Source of the DNA: Hanleya hanleyi | Taxonomy: Eukaryota > Mollusca > Polyplacophora > Lepidopleurida > Hanleyidae | Direction of reading: 5' to 3' | DNA length: 64,000 bases | NCBI GenBank assembly: GCA_036873755.1 | Contig: JAVTVY010025069.1 | Coordinates: 1 to 64,000, forward strand | Shown here: in pieces, positions 1-11,409 of the stretch | Layout of the letters: each line of letters opens with the position of its first letter | How positions within the stretch are numbered: the first letter of the stretch is position 1 | Notes under the pieces: model-generated | What the model was told of the DNA's origin: nothing | The model's input: the letters and a program-made list of their open reading frames with translations, nothing else | The model's database searches: none | Translations under genes and position numbers: made by a program

Positions 1-1
1 C

Positions 2-908
2 GCTTACCACCCCCAGTCCAACGGGATGATTGAAAGATTTAATCGCACATTGGCACAGATGGTACACGCTAGTGTTGATCGACACCCCGGGGATTGGGAC
101 CTGCACATACCCCTGGTACTTCTGGTTTACCGGTCCACGGCCCATGAAACAACAGGACTGTCACCAAACATGATGATGTTTGGAAGGGAGGTAACCTTAC
201 CTTCCCACTTGACGATCGGAGCATCGCCAACGGAAAAGAGTGAACCTGTTGCCTGGGTGGAGAATCTACGGGATGAGCTGGTCGAACTGCATCAGAAGGC
301 CAGGGAGACCACCGGTAGGAATCTGAGAAGACAGAAGAAGATATATAATACCCGGGCTAACCAAAACACCTATTCTCCCGGCGACTTGGTTTATTTGCAC
401 ACCTCGGTCAAGCGACGAGGGGAGAACCCGAAGCTGAGAGATCGATGGCTGGGTCCCTTCACGGTGAAGGAAGCCATATCTGATGTGACGTACCGTATCC
501 AGGGTGAGGACGGACGTATACAGGTGGTTCACCATGACCGTCTTAAACCTTGCCATCCACGGACGTCTGCTGGGGAAAGCAGCGAAGAATCCGGGGATGA
601 CGCCGATGACGAGATTGAGACAGAGCCTGAAGGCCGACGGAGAGGCATTTCCCCTTATCCCGTAGATCATCCCTCCGTGCGGACGAACCCGAGCAGCGCA
701 CCAAGGGCCCCCGGACGTTGCTGATTCACGTGTGACGGGCCCACCTTTGGCCAGCTCCGAGGAGGAGAATGAACACGGGGAACCTACCCGAACTAGGTGC
801 GGCCGAGAAACGCGGCGACCCGGGGGATTTCCAAACTACGTGCTGACCCGCAAGCGCGCCGGCTACGCACCGAGCCCGACCGTCCCGTTTGACGAACTCT
901 CCGGATAA
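2..908 (+). pseudogene. pol: Ty3/gypsy pol, integrase C-terminal part, frameshifted
   Basis: The frame is open from the window edge at base 2 to a stop at 722-724. It begins with the conserved HPQSNGMIERFNRTL block of the integrase core, which includes the catalytic glutamate. This is followed by the region with YRSTAHETTGLSP and then a GPF/Y-type module (WLGPFTVKEAISDVTYRI, about residues 140-170). The tail is acidic. From 714 onward a different frame is open to a stop at 906-908 and reads as a typical basic gypsy C-terminus. One net base was therefore gained or lost, most likely in the G/C run at 704-714. In an intact element this protein would insert the cDNA copy into the host chromosome. 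This copy is partial and probably dead. Confidence 0.88.
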
Positions 909-1000
909 TCTATCGAACCATTAAGGGGGGGGGAATGAATCCGTTAAAAGTGGTCCCTCTGTCCCTTCACACCAAGACAATTCTACTTTCCTTTTATTTC

Positions 1001-1538
1001 AGAGCAAGATGCCAAAAAAGCGTGAGGGGAAGAGGACTCGTGACAGTCCAGAGCGACCAGACGGGCCAAGGAAGAGAACTCAGCCCGACAAACCCAGGCC
1101 CCCTAAGACGAGTGGAGGTCTCCAGGAAGAGAAGGAGCGACCACCAAGCGGCCTAGTACGGCGGTCTGCCCCAGCCAGGCCACTCGACCCTCGCCAGAGG
1201 CGGAGAAGGAGGAAGCGGCTCCCGGGCCCTCGTCACCGGCCCACGAACCAGCACCAGAAAGCTGGCTTAGCGTAAAAGACGAGGTAGCAGTCCTGGCAAC
1301 GCCCATCATTCCCCTAACGCCCCTACCGGATTCGCCGGGGGAAAACACGCCAGGTGCGGCCAGACGATATGCGGGGGCCGTGCGTGGCCGTCCAGTTGGA
1401 CCCGCGGACAAACTGACCCTCGGGCCAAATACTCAATGCCGGCCCGCATCTGTCTGGACCCTGGGCAACAGGGGACGGTTGCTGTGCGGAACGAATTTTG
1501 TGAGGAGACGATTCACCGAGATGACGTCGGGATGGTGA
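1001..1538 (+). pseudogene. Possible spliced third ORF of the LTR element (frameshifted)
   Basis: A pyrimidine-rich stretch ends in AG at 1001-1002, followed by an ATG at 1009. That frame is open to 1275 and encodes a very basic, Arg/Lys/Pro-rich peptide (starts MPKKREGKR). A second frame is open from 1107 to a stop at 1536-1538 and reads as a Pro/Glu-rich then Arg-rich sequence. Both being open and overlapping suggests one ORF broken by a frameshift between 1107 and 1156. I recognise no domain, signal peptide or membrane segment, so I do not call it an envelope gene. Position downstream of pol with its own acceptor is what suggests a subgenomic product. Confidence 0.45.
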
Positions 1539-2386
1539 CCGGAAGAACATATCGAACCCGATCCTGGAGCACCCAGGAGACGTCCAGGTTCCTACAGGAT
1601 CTGTAACTGGCCTCCGAGCATCAGTGATTAAACTTTGGTGATTTACTGTCCCTAATGTACCAATCAAAACCAATCAAAGAAAAACCGAAAAAAAGGAAAC
1701 AAACAAAAAAAAACATTATGCAGCGATGGACTGGGGCATGACGGTTCCTGTGAGCAACAGTGAGGACGCCGCCATGTCCCCTGAACTCTGGGGGGGGGGA
1801 TGGACTGGGCAGGACCCCGGGACCCCCATGTGATCAGTTCTTATTAGACTACAAACAGCGTGACCAAGCATCGGCGAGGGCGCCGACATTTCGAAGCCGT
1901 GGGTGGTGTAACGAATATTGGTATCCTCTAAACGGTAAATCAGGACTAAACACAAGCTCGGACCGGAGTGCAAGTCTGAAGCGAAGTGTGTACGTTAACC
2001 CGGAAGTGACGGAAATAGGGGTTTACATGAAGCCACAACGCTCCGCATAAAATACGGACATACAACGGGGGTATAACTGAATGAACTTACCGTCCAGTAT
2101 TTGTGTCCATTCTTGGTCTGTGATATCAGCGGACATTACTGCATGATGTTCCCGTTGAACAGAGAAACTGTGTAAACAATCTACGGCGATATGATCAGCG
2201 GTAACGAAAGTGAAACTAGAAGTCGGGAATTCCCCAACGCCTGCTTGGTGATAACGATTGGAGTTATCGTTCCTAACTTGTACATTGGTGTGAGTTATCT
2301 TTGACTGGACAGTACAGATGGCGCTGCGGGAAAATGTGGTCTGTTATACGGGCGACACGATGACATGTGATCGTTGGCCTGATGGG

Positions 2387-2394
2387 TATAAAAG
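2387..2394 (+). promoter_or_regulatory. TATA box of the LTR
   Basis: TATAAAAG about 480 bp into the LTR, in an otherwise GC-rich context. This would place the U3/R boundary near 2415. Confidence 0.6.
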
Positions 2395-2879
2395 TGACTG
2401 CATCAAGCGAAAACCTCACTTCTTCACCCAGGACTGAAAGGTAAGGATCATCCAACCTACTGGTACGGTAAGACGGGGATATACTCGGAGACCAAGGGTG
2501 TGATCGGTGGACGGTCGGGCATGCCTTGCGCTGGACGGGAGCAGACCTCGGATTCGTATAGCAGCGGTATTGCGGGTAAACGCGGGCTGCGTTCGGACGA
2601 CCGGTGATTTTCCAGGGATCATGGAACCGGGCTGCTGATACAGGGGACGTACCTACGGACCAGAAGACAGAGGGAATCACGATCTACCGTGCCTGAGGGT
2701 TGGAGGAAGAAGTCACCCTCACAAGCCAGGTTACCTTGCACAGACACCGGAGTGTTCACGGCGGAGAGGCATAACGCTGTCTGAGAGCGTTCTCGCCGGT
2801 GAGACGGGTGACAGGGCACTGGTGCTTACCTTGGAGGGAGGACGATACGGAGGCATCCTCGCAAGACAGGTTACAACTG

Positions 2880-3030
2880 TGGGGAAGCAGACTTATCCAC
2901 GGTGGGAAGACGAACCTACCTGTAGAGTGGAATACAAGGAGAAGCAGACGTATCCACGGGGGGAAAGACGAACCTACCTGTAGAGTGGAATACAAGGAGA
3001 AGCAGACGTATTCACGGTGGGAAGACGAAG
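2880..3030 (+). repeat. Tandem repeat inside the LTR, about 58-bp unit
   Basis: About 2.5 copies of a unit containing GAAGCAGACGTATCCACGG and CCTACCTGTAGAGTGG. A second small duplication, GGGCCAGCAGCCAGGCCGCC, occurs twice at about 3183 and 3227. Confidence 0.75.
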
Positions 3031-3535
3031 CGATCTCCGGAACCAGATGCACCTATAAGGGGAGGACGATCATATCCACGGCGGGAAGCCACGATGCTTT
3101 CTGGGGATGACATACTCACCTTAGAGGGAGGGGAACCGCTATATCCATAGCCTCGCTCCAACGACATTCCATAGCCAGAGAGGGGCCAGCAGCCAGGCCG
3201 CCCCTACGATTACCTACCGTGTGGAAAGGGCCAGCAGCCAGGCCGCCCTTTACACGGCACTTTATATTAACACTGTACATATTTACATATTTGAACCGCG
3301 ATCATCCTGTACATTTAATTGAATATTACTGCATATTATTTGACCCTATATCTGCCTTGGTTGTCTCTACACTCTCCTACTTTCTCGATCCAGACAAGGT
3401 GACAGGTCGAAGTGAATCTCTAGATGGCAAGGACTAGTGTCAGCAGGGACAGCGGCCTGACAGCTTGTACGCTACCATTTAACGAGACCTAGCTCAGCTG
3501 CGTCCCGTTTATTGACCGACCCGGCACACGTTACA

Positions 3536-3930
3536 ATTCATTCAATTCTGATTAAATTTATACTCAATTTTTACAAATATATTCAAAGACGTCATACATG
3601 TCCTGTTGAAATCTATAATTTTATGCAATGACTTAAAATTTGTGTATTGGAAACCTTTTTCGTTTCGTTACATTTTATTTTTGATTTGATTCGATAGTTT
3701 TTTTTTATGCGATGTTTTTTTATTTGTATTCGAAGCAGATGTAAAATATATGTGAAATAATTGCATTGTGGGTAATACCTAACACCGCCTATTTGGATTT
3801 GTAACGAGGCTTTTCATTGGCTATTGGAAAATCCACGGCGAAAATGGCGGCACCTTTGACAGTCAGTTTGCCTAGTAGTATTTTGTATTTTGTGAGCCGT
3901 GTTTTGCCGGGGGAGATAACTCTTTTGTGG
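3536..3930. other. AT-rich flank and outermost inverted match of repeat I
   Basis: No gene is seen. The stretch 3635-3850 is an inverted copy of about 24,268-24,475 (shared features: TTGTATTCGAAG, TAACGAGGCTTTTCATT, CGGCGAAA). The same sequence is present in direct orientation at about 23,940-24,070, so this may be a dispersed foldback element at the rim rather than part of the big palindrome. Confidence 0.6.
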
Positions 3931-4049
3931 AGGATTTATGGAAGGCGCCACCAGCTCAATTGACCAAAAACTACCTCCAGCACAGAAGAGTTCCAATCTA
4001 GGGGGAGGTAACTCTGGGTGACTATAGTTCCCGCAAAGTTTGACCTCGA

Positions 4050-4125
4050 ATTCCTCCGCGCTGATGCGGTCTGGCGGTGATGCGATCGCGGAAAAAAGCT
4101 TCCGCGGAGAAAAAGTAGTCCCCAT
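4050..4125 (-). repeat. Terminal cassette of repeat I, left copy
   Basis: Two spaced copies of GTGATGCGGTC-like sequence (here CTGATGCGGTC and GTGATGCGATC) followed by CGCGG...AAGCTTCCGCGG and AAAAGTAGTCCCC. The same cassette occurs at 20,036-20,112 and 23,396-23,472 (+) and at both ends of repeat II (44,050-44,128 and 56,112-56,194). Confidence 0.85.
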
Positions 4126-4199
4126 ACTTCAAATACGCTGCACGGTCCGATGGGGTCGTATGAGGTATCAAAGTGAAGCATTCGTGAAGGGGCATCCAG

Positions 4200-4560
4200 T
4201 CATGGGTGGGTGCATGTAAAATTAGGATTTTTCCCGAAACTATAAAAAGCGGAACACGGACTTTACCCCCTAAAATAGGGGAAAACACCTATCAACCCTA
4301 GACAAAAGGACTAATATCGGTCCCGGGCTTATTGGGACCTGCCTATGAAGTCAATGGGGTGGGTGCATGTAAAATCAGGATTTTCCCCCGAAAATATGAA
4401 AAGCGAAACACGGACTTTACCCCTAAAATAGGGAAAAACCCCTATCAACCCTAGCCAAAAGGGCTAATATCGGTCCCCGGGTTTATCGGGGCCTGCCTAT
4501 CAAGTCAATGGGGTGGGTGCATGTAAAATTAGGATTTTTTCCCGAAACTATAAAAAGCGG
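4200..4560 (-). repeat. About 157-bp satellite, left arm
   Basis: Units begin with GGGTGGGTGCATGTAAAAT at about 4205, 4360 and 4514. Each carries a TATA-like CTATAAAAAGCGG segment and a palindromic CCCCTATTTTAGGGG-type element. The right arm holds more copies (about 19,325-20,600). Confidence 0.8.
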
Positions 4561-4969
4561 AGCACGGACTTCACCCCTGCAATAGGGGTCTGTATTATAC
4601 AATATAAGGGAAAATGCCTGTATGGGGTATGGGGATGGTCAATTTTTTTCGTGGGCTTTACTATGGCTTGTGGGGTCTCGTTTTTCTCGTTTCGCCAAGA
4701 AAATGACAATGGGGAAGGGTCCCGGAGCGAATCGGTGAAATTTTTGGGAAAAGTCACCGAGGTCTGTATATAGGCTCATACTGGCTATATGGGGGGGAGG
4801 GGTGGCCAATTTTTTTGTGGGTGTTACTATGGCTTGTGGGGTCTCGTTTTTCTCGTCTCACCAAGAAAAACACGATGGGAGGGGTCCCGGAGCGAATCGG
4901 TGAATTTTTTGGAAAAAGTCACCGAGGTCTGCATATAGTCCATACTGGCTATATCCCACGCAGCAAATT

Positions 4970-5275
4970 TTAATGGTCCACCAATGGCCCACCATCGGCT
5001 GTACTGGTCGCCCTTTGATGGCCACCGCCAGAGAACCACCACAGTTTTGCTCATCGGCTCACCAATGGCCCGATTACTTCGGTCCACCAGTAGCAGCCAC
5101 TTCTGTCCCGACGGTCGGTTTCCACTGGTGACCCATTGTTGGCCAAGGTCAAAGGACCACCACAGTTTTGCTCATCGGCCCACCGGTGGCCCGATTACTT
5201 CGGTCCAGCAGTGGCTGCCACTGTTGACCCAATTGTTGGCTTGACAATGGCTGCTATTGCTCACACGGCTGTTGA
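4970..5275. repeat. Subterminal tandem repeat of the 4.26-kb insertion
   Basis: About two diverged units containing ACCACCACAGTTTTGCTCATCGG and CCCGATTACTTCGGTCCA, rich in TGGCC/GGCCA. Subterminal repeats of this kind are common in DNA transposons. Confidence 0.65.
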
Positions 5276-5284
5276 TCAATCTTG

Positions 5285-5375
5285 CGATGATGTAAATACT
5301 CTAATAATTCAATGATAGGAAGTAATTTCCCCAGTGATTGAATTATTAGAGTATTTCCATCATCACAAGAATGTT
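5285..5375. repeat. Hairpin
   Basis: GATGATGTAAATACTCTAAT pairs with ATTAGAGTATTTCCATCATC around a short loop, with the stem continuing through AATTCAAT. Confidence 0.85.
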
Positions 5376-5417
5376 TCTGACTGATCAACATTCGAGTGAG
5401 CAGTGGTACCCATTCCC

Positions 5418-5740
5418 CAAATTCCTCGAAGTCCTCAAATATTTCAATCACATCCAATTTTTAGACAAAATAAATCATTATAGTAAATTTAATCACCCTC
5501 TAAAATCATTCAAATGGTTAAGAAATAATGGATTATTTGTTGATTTTTAACCATTTTTCGAAGTGTACTAAATAAATATGATCATAAATATTTATTTAGT
5601 AAACTTCACAAAATGGTCCAAAATCAACAAATAATTCATTATTTCGTAATCATTATGATTTCACAGGGTGATAAATTTAGTGTAATGATCGTATTTTGTC
5701 CAAAAATTGCATGTGATTGAAATATTCGAGGATTCGGTGT
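5418..5740. repeat. Long AT-rich palindrome, about 320 bp
   Basis: Arms carry CCTCGAA, AAATATTTCAATCACATCCAA and GACAAAAT on the left and their complements on the right. The centre near 5580 is close to perfectly symmetric (AAATAAATATGATC and its partner). It could extrude as a cruciform or be a foldback element nested in the insertion. Confidence 0.85.
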
Positions 5741-6091
5741 ACTTTCAGCTAGACAATCAGCTGCACCTACTAATTAAGACGACATGATGTAGTCTTCTTT
5801 TGAAGAAGTAACATTTTTACCAAAGAAGGCTTGTAAGACTCCATTTTTCAGTTCAGAAGGTGATGATAAAGGAATAATCTCATTTTTCGCCAGCTCTCAT
5901 ATCGAAGACTTTATTTCAGTCGATTGTCATGACACACAAAATGAAATAAAATCTTCGAGAATGTTATATTCAAAACAACATTCTTGGCCTAAAAAGGCCA
6001 CGATCAATTTTTCCAAATGTTTTCAATGTTTTTGATATTGTTCAAAATTTAAATTATGTTTTCTAAGAATACTAAGTTTCTTAATTCAGAC

Positions 6092-8950
6092 TTTATTAAT
6101 GGGACTACAAAATCACAACAAAATATTCAAAAGTTCAGTGGATATATTAAATTAAATCATAATTTTGGGATAAAGCAAATGCTTCAAGCCGACCATCTCC
6201 AGACATTTTGAATGATGCTGCTTTGTCAGGTCGACTCCTTCGCCTGCCATCTTGATCAAATGCATTACTCCGGCCGCCGACTGCTGTTTCAATCTCTTTC
6301 AGTTATCGTTAGTTTCCGGGTGATGTTTCCTCCTGCACTCTAAAACAGTAGCAGACAAGGCACTGGTCAAAATTATCCTGATATTAATGATTGAAAACAA
6401 GGACTTTTCTACTGTCAAGCTTTATACGAATGTAAGATCATCATATGAAGAATATCATCAGTGGTTGAATATATATCTTCTGGCTAGTAATCATATTATC
6501 AAACTAAACCTCAAGGGAGAATTGCAAAAGCAAACCATTAATTAAAACAGTCCCAACCAGAGTTAACAGTGCGTGTAATGCTTAAATTCTCTTTAATTAC
6601 AAAATGGGTTTCATTATAAACAAGATCTCAACTGAGCCCAAGATATGCCCTTAAACATACAGAGACATACAGATACATAGACACTAACAGGGCTATCCCC
6701 GAAAAGGAGAAAGGGGGAAATAGCCTATGAGATAATGTGCAATAAAGGGATGCTTAGGAGATGATCATCAGATCAGCTGATCAGTGATGTGTCAGTGATA
6801 TTATAGGATTAACTGATTAACATGTTTCAGGAAATCATACAGCTATCATGATACTCCATGATTTCAGGGCATAAGCTTGATCCTTATGGTGAACCTGTTT
6901 ATGGTGTTTCAAAATCATACATGACGTGATAAGTGGCATTCACTAAAACGAATACCAGATGAAAGTGGTGGTTTCAACAATCAAGTCGCATAACTTGTAA
7001 GGGGAAACAAGTTGGATCAGGTCAAAAAGAGTCACGTGTACATCTTCATATGGTGATGATAATATGTGGTAAATTTCTAAAGAATCTAACAAAATTTTTA
7101 CCAGGAATTGTGTTGTGTTCACTAGAGACGGCAGTAGATAGAATGCAGACTCATTCTTCTTGGTCAAATAAAGACAGGAGATGTAGTGTGAATTTGTAGT
7201 TCACTCTAACCAAATGTTAGCTATACAACTTGTATTTCTCATACTTACTGAACACAGTATTATTCAACAAAGTCCATGAACTTGTCCTTTGCCCCTTTTG
7301 CTGACCACTTCCAGCTATGGGCAGCATCAGTCCCCAATATCGCCTTCATATGGTGGTGTGTCTGACATCATTTCTCCACAAAAGGCCTAAAGCACTAGTC
7401 TGAAATCAACATGAAAAGTACATGATCATTTCACACATATATCATTCTTGCTGACAAATTAATTCAAATGTTCATGCTGGTGAATTAATTCAAATGTGGA
7501 TAGTTAATAGTTTGTGTTCAGTCGCTGAAAAATGCAAACACAAATTAAATATTATAACAACCTCCCAAAAATATTCTCTTGATAATCAGAGTACCCGATG
7601 GATAGAGGAAACAAGTCAAATTGGTCTGATAAATGAGGAGTGTATTCTGGAGCATCAACATGAAATTACATCATGGTTACCGACCCCTGGACTCATGCCC
7701 AGTCCTCCAAATTATTTCATTCTATTAAATCACATATCACAATATGGCAAAAGGGGGATAATTCTCAGGATACCACAAATACCCTGATCTAAATTGAGAT
7801 AATAATATTTTATATATAATTGTTTTAATAAGTAAAACAAGGAATCAATTACAGCATACTATATTGTATCCTGGAAGATTTACCCACAACTGACTGAAAC
7901 AGAATCTTGACTACTGCCAACAGTAACAGCTTTATTCATTAAGCAGGCTTCTGTAAAAAGACAGAAATAAAATGAATTAGAGCAATGAAATTAAAGGAAT
8001 TGATATAATCTGTAAACATGTAATCATTCAATACCTCTCAGTGGAAATTGCTGAATACAAGTCAAATTGACATGATTGAGGCTTTTTCATAGACAATTAA
8101 ATTCCACGGTCGGGTATATTTAATCTATAAGTATGGTTTCTCATAATGAAATAAAATAGGTAACAGAAGCTGAACGGCAGAATTCACTGAAATCTATCAC
8201 AACAAAGAACTTTATCTGTATGGGAAACATATCTAGAATATTCACTATCTTCAGTTCAAAATACCAAAATGACTAATAATTATCTCTCATACAGTCTTTC
8301 TGTGATAATTTGCTATTATCCCTAACATTTAACATCGAAACTAAATTCTAAACAATCAACTATGCCTCCATTTATCGCTACGGAAATAAATCACTTCAGA
8401 GTTCACTGCATCAACTTGGACATTAAGGACTCGCGCGAACATGGATCAAGATGTATCAAAACCCCAAGTCATTTTTGTGTGGCGAAATCTATTGTTGAAT
8501 CAGTATTCATCGTTCCCAGTTGATTGTATATTTACTGCAAACATTTTTAGCGCAAAGAACCCATAAGAACCCTAAAAGAACCCATCAGAAGTTTGTTTAA
8601 ATTATAATAGGGGCTCCTCGTCCTTAAGACCGCATGGACTGTAAAGTGACGTCACAAACAAAGTTAGTCCGGCGCTCACCACTGAACTTTCAGCGCTAAA
8701 ATTTACAAATATACATATTTCTAAAGTATAAACTCGATGGAGGTTCACTCAGAACAATCTTAACTAATTATCTGCGAAATGTCAAGATAAAACAATCAAC
8801 ACATACCTGTAAAATAGCAGATTTCGTCTTCAATAAAATGGCATCTTACACTTGCAGGCTAACGCATCTCTCACTCAGGCAGACGATCACAGTGCCGCGC
8901 AAGGGAAGTAACTGAACACGAATTTCGCGCCCAAAGTCGGCATAAACTTC
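6092..8950 (-). other. Possible decayed minus-strand gene inside the 4.26-kb insertion
   Basis: Read on the minus strand there is a GC-richer potential first exon around 8810-8950 ending in a donor ACAG|GTATGTG at about 8806. A possible 60-70-nt exon lies at about 7880-7947 (acceptor TTTTTACAG, donor GTGG|GTAAATC). An exon-like stretch lies at 7260-7372 (donor TTCA|GTAAGTATG), and a poly(A) signal AATAAA reads at 6097-6092. I could not join them into one continuous reading frame. The protein-like stretch is short, so this is either a pseudogene, a noncoding transcript, or chance. Confidence 0.25.
7260..7372 (-). pseudogene. Exon-like coding fragment, unknown family
   Basis: One minus-strand frame reads HHHMKAILGTDAAHSWKWSA and continues KGAKDKFMDFVE to a stop at 7262-7260. 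The pattern (small hydrophobic, then W.W, then G-K-x-F) looks like a real protein domain. It faintly recalls the C-terminal domain of BEN/DUF4806-type proteins, but this is a weak, memory-based impression. An in-frame stop lies just upstream. Between 7372 and 9218 I see no other credible coding sequence. Confidence 0.25.
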
Positions 8951-9377
8951 CCGCAGTAAATAACATTAATTTTATACGTAGGCCCATCATAAATGTTTTA
9001 GATATAATTGAATAATTATGCGATCAAACTGGTCAAAAATAATATAATTTGATTATCACTTGTTTTGACCAATGATTTTACATTAACCACCAAGCCGTCG
9101 GTGACGCTCCAAATGTGTCGGCGGTCCGGCGTCGGGCCGTTTTCGGCTTCCGATGCCGCTCGTGCCACTAGAGCCCGCTCCACTCCCACCAGTGGTCCAC
9201 TATTGTTTGCTGTGTGGGATGGGGGTATAGGTTCAACCTGGGAAATTCACACACGTTCATTGTGATATGGGTTGTGGGGTCTCGTTTTTCACGTCTCGTC
9301 ATTTAGAACACAATGGGAGGGGTCCCGGAGCGAATCGGTGAAATTTTTGGGAAAAGTACCGGGTAGGCCTGTATATA

Positions 9378-10323
9378 GGGGAGACTGGGGCTGGTTGGAA
9401 CAAGGGGTAGGTAGGAACTTTGCAAATATCTCATAAAATATTCGACTGGTGACATCACAGGTCATGTGGTAATTTGAGGTCAAGCAGTGTGCATGCAGTC
9501 ATTTTTAATTGCTTTGGATCCAACACATGTGCACATCAGAGGTCACATTTCTTTATTTTTGCCCTGTTCAACTAAATATTTCACATCTCAAATAATTTCT
9601 TCTATAACACAAACATCAAGACATTTTGAGGAACATTTATTTGGAGAGATACAAGATAAGGATAGTCTTTAAACATGTGCTTTTGTTTGGACTGGTCAGC
9701 TTTTGTTACCTAAATTTGATCTTGATCAATAACGAAGGTGGTGTTGGGGCTAGTTGGAACACTGAAGCTGGGGTAAGTTGGAACATGATCCAACCAATGG
9801 CTATAAATTGCTAAATCATTAAATTGCTATATTTGCTATAAATATTAGCAAAACCATTCCGGGATCACAGGGAGACACCAAAATGACAGGGGCTAACCAT
9901 TTCATCGGTTTTCTGAAGAGGCATGGTAATATTTCCCTTTAACCTTAGGCGACATCATTTGGTCGAGCAGCGAGCTTTTTTTTTAGATCTGGGTTATGCA
10001 AATTAAAGTTACCATTTGTCTTTTTGAAGCAAAAGAATGTTTGGCTTCAGCTGTGCATTGATGCTTAAAACTTAACATGTAGTCCAACTTACCCCGAGGG
10101 TGAGTCAACCAGCCCCATATATGGGGCAGGTTGGAACGAAAAAATGGTCTTTTGTTTTTAAACATACACACTTTTTGGGCATTGTTTGGACTTAGTACTG
10201 GTGGGTGGTAGATAGCCCTATGGATGTACTAGCATATGCACATGTAACAATTCCAAGTTCACATAAAACTTTTGACCTAGTCACCTTTTTATAAAAAATG
10301 TTCCAACCAGCTCCAGTCTCCCC
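9378..10323. mobile_element. 946-bp non-autonomous DNA transposon, TA target duplication
   Basis: Ends are GGGGAGACTGGGGCTGG and the complement of GGGGAGACTGGAGCTGG, giving inverted repeats matching at 24 of 25 positions. TA flanks both ends (9376-9377 and 10,324-10,325), and the interrupted host sequence is restored by comparison with the right arm. TTGGAAC motifs recur inside (about 9750, 9780, 10,130). No transposase ORF is present. TA duplication points to Tc1/mariner-like mobilisation. Confidence 0.8.
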
Positions 10324-10329
10324 TAGGCC

Positions 10330-10735
10330 TATAGGCTGGCTATACGGGGGTATAGGTTCAACCTGGGAAATTCACACACGTTCATTGCGATATGGGTTGC
10401 TTGGATTTGTTTTTCACGTCTCGTCATTTAGAACACGATGGGAAGGGTCTCGGAGCGCAACGGTGAATTTTTTGGAAAAGTACCATATAGCCCATATAGT
10501 CCCATACTGGCTATATGGGGGTACAGGTTCAACTTGGGAAATTCACATACGTTCATTGTGATATGGGCTGTTTGGATTTGTTTTCACGTCTCGTCATTTA
10601 GAACACGATGGGAAGGGTCCCGGAGCGAAACAGTGAAATTTTTGGAAAAAGTTCACCGAGGCCTGCGTGGCTATGGGGGTATAGGCCCATACGGGGTGGA
10701 CGTTTGGGGTCTAGGTGAGCCACTAGTGATCCTAT
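10330..10735. repeat. About 180-bp satellite units, left arm of I
   Basis: Units share GGGGGTATAGGTTCAACCTGG, ACGTCTCGTCATTTAGAACAC and CGGTGAA(A)TTTTTGG. Related units lie at 4660-4954 and 9219-9377 and, inverted, at 18,560-19,200. They are homologous to the 180-bp satellite of repeat II. Confidence 0.8.
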
Positions 10736-10739
10736 GATA

Positions 10740-11400
10740 TCGTATGAGGTCTTATTTTGAAGCTCTCGTGGAGGAGCATCCGACTGGACTAATGGTTCGT
10801 CCGTTTTCAATAGTCTGCGCATGCGCAGTCTGGCCGTAGTATAGAAAGCAGGCATGTTGGGAGGTATGTGGGTGTGTGTTTGGGGTAGAGATGGACCGCT
10901 ATGGGTCCGAATGGGTCGTGGAAGGTGTCAAAGTGAAGCTTGTGTGGGTTAGAGTCAGAATGGCGTGCTTTTAAGTGCAAGTCGCGTCAATCTGCGCATG
11001 CGCAGTTGGTTGTAGTAACTAAAGTGGCCATTTTGGGGCAGTACAGGAAGGTATTTGGGGTCGAGATGGGCCATCCTTGGTCCGAATGCGTCCTGGGAGG
11101 TGTCATGTTGTAGCTATCGGGGTGTAGACCCCGATTTAAGGGATGTTCCCGTTATCTGTGACGTCATCGATGACGTCATCAGTTCAAATAGTAGCGAAAG
11201 TGGGCATTTTAGTAAAATGCAGGAAGGTATTTGGTGTAGAGATGGACCCTCCTTGATCCGAATGTGTCGTGTGGGGTGTCATTTTGTAGCTCTCGAGGTG
11301 TAGACTCCGATTTGAGGAATGTTCACAGCATCTTTGACGTCATCGGTGAAGTCATCAGTACGAGTAGTAGCGAAAGTGGGAATTTTGGGGCAGTGAATCT
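10740..11400. repeat. NRF1/CRE-rich tandem block, left arm of I
   Basis: Contains TGCGCATGCGCA at 10,816-10,827 and 10,993-11,004. These are followed by units of about 170 bp carrying TGTGACGTCATCGATGACGTCATC-like double CRE palindromes near 11,158 and 11,335. The inverted partner is 17,890-18,540. Confidence 0.82.
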
Positions 11401-11409
11401 GTCCTGAAT

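Larger units (their letters stand above)
1..3535 (+). mobile_element. 3' part of a Ty3/gypsy LTR retrotransposon
   Basis: The element enters from the left edge of the window, so its 5' LTR, gag and most of pol are absent. Visible in order are the integrase C-terminus, a G-rich tract at 923-935, a splice-acceptor-like site, a possible third ORF, and an LTR ending in CGTTACA at 3535. It is clearly more GC-rich than the AT-rich DNA that follows from 3540. Frameshifts in both coding parts show it is a degraded copy. Class assignment rests on the integrase and GPF/Y-type motif plus the LTR termini. Confidence 0.85.
1907..3535 (+). repeat. 3' LTR of the Ty3/gypsy element
   Basis: It starts TGTAACG at 1907 and ends CGTTACA at 3535, perfect 7-bp inverted termini as expected of Ty3/gypsy LTRs (length about 1,629 bp). 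The short purine-rich stretch just before 1907 could be the polypurine tract. Longer poly-G tracts at 923-935 and 1790-1800 are alternatives, so the 5' boundary is less certain than the 3' one. The matching 5' LTR lies outside the window. No clear AATAAA is visible inside. Confidence 0.65.
4955..9218. mobile_element. 4.26-kb insertion with terminal inverted repeats in the left arm
   Basis: The left-arm sequence CATACTGGCTATAT|GGGGGTATAGG seen in sister units is interrupted exactly here. The insert starts CCCACGCAGCAAA and ends with the complement of CCCACACAGCAAA, so it has imperfect terminal inverted repeats about 35 bp long containing GTGG(A)CCAC motifs. A 2-bp AT is present on both sides. 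No transposase is recognised. The interior holds a short tandem repeat, a hairpin, and minus-strand exon-like pieces. The right arm lacks it, so it arrived after the inverted duplication or was lost from the right arm. Confidence 0.75.

Noticed and set aside
266..670. 134-codon minus-strand ORF
   Set aside because: Complete shadow of the integrase reading frame.
1790..1801. Poly-G tract followed by TGG as the start of the LTR
   Set aside because: A start at 1907 (TGTAACG) is the exact inverse of the 3' terminus CGTTACA; the poly-G site gives no matching terminus.
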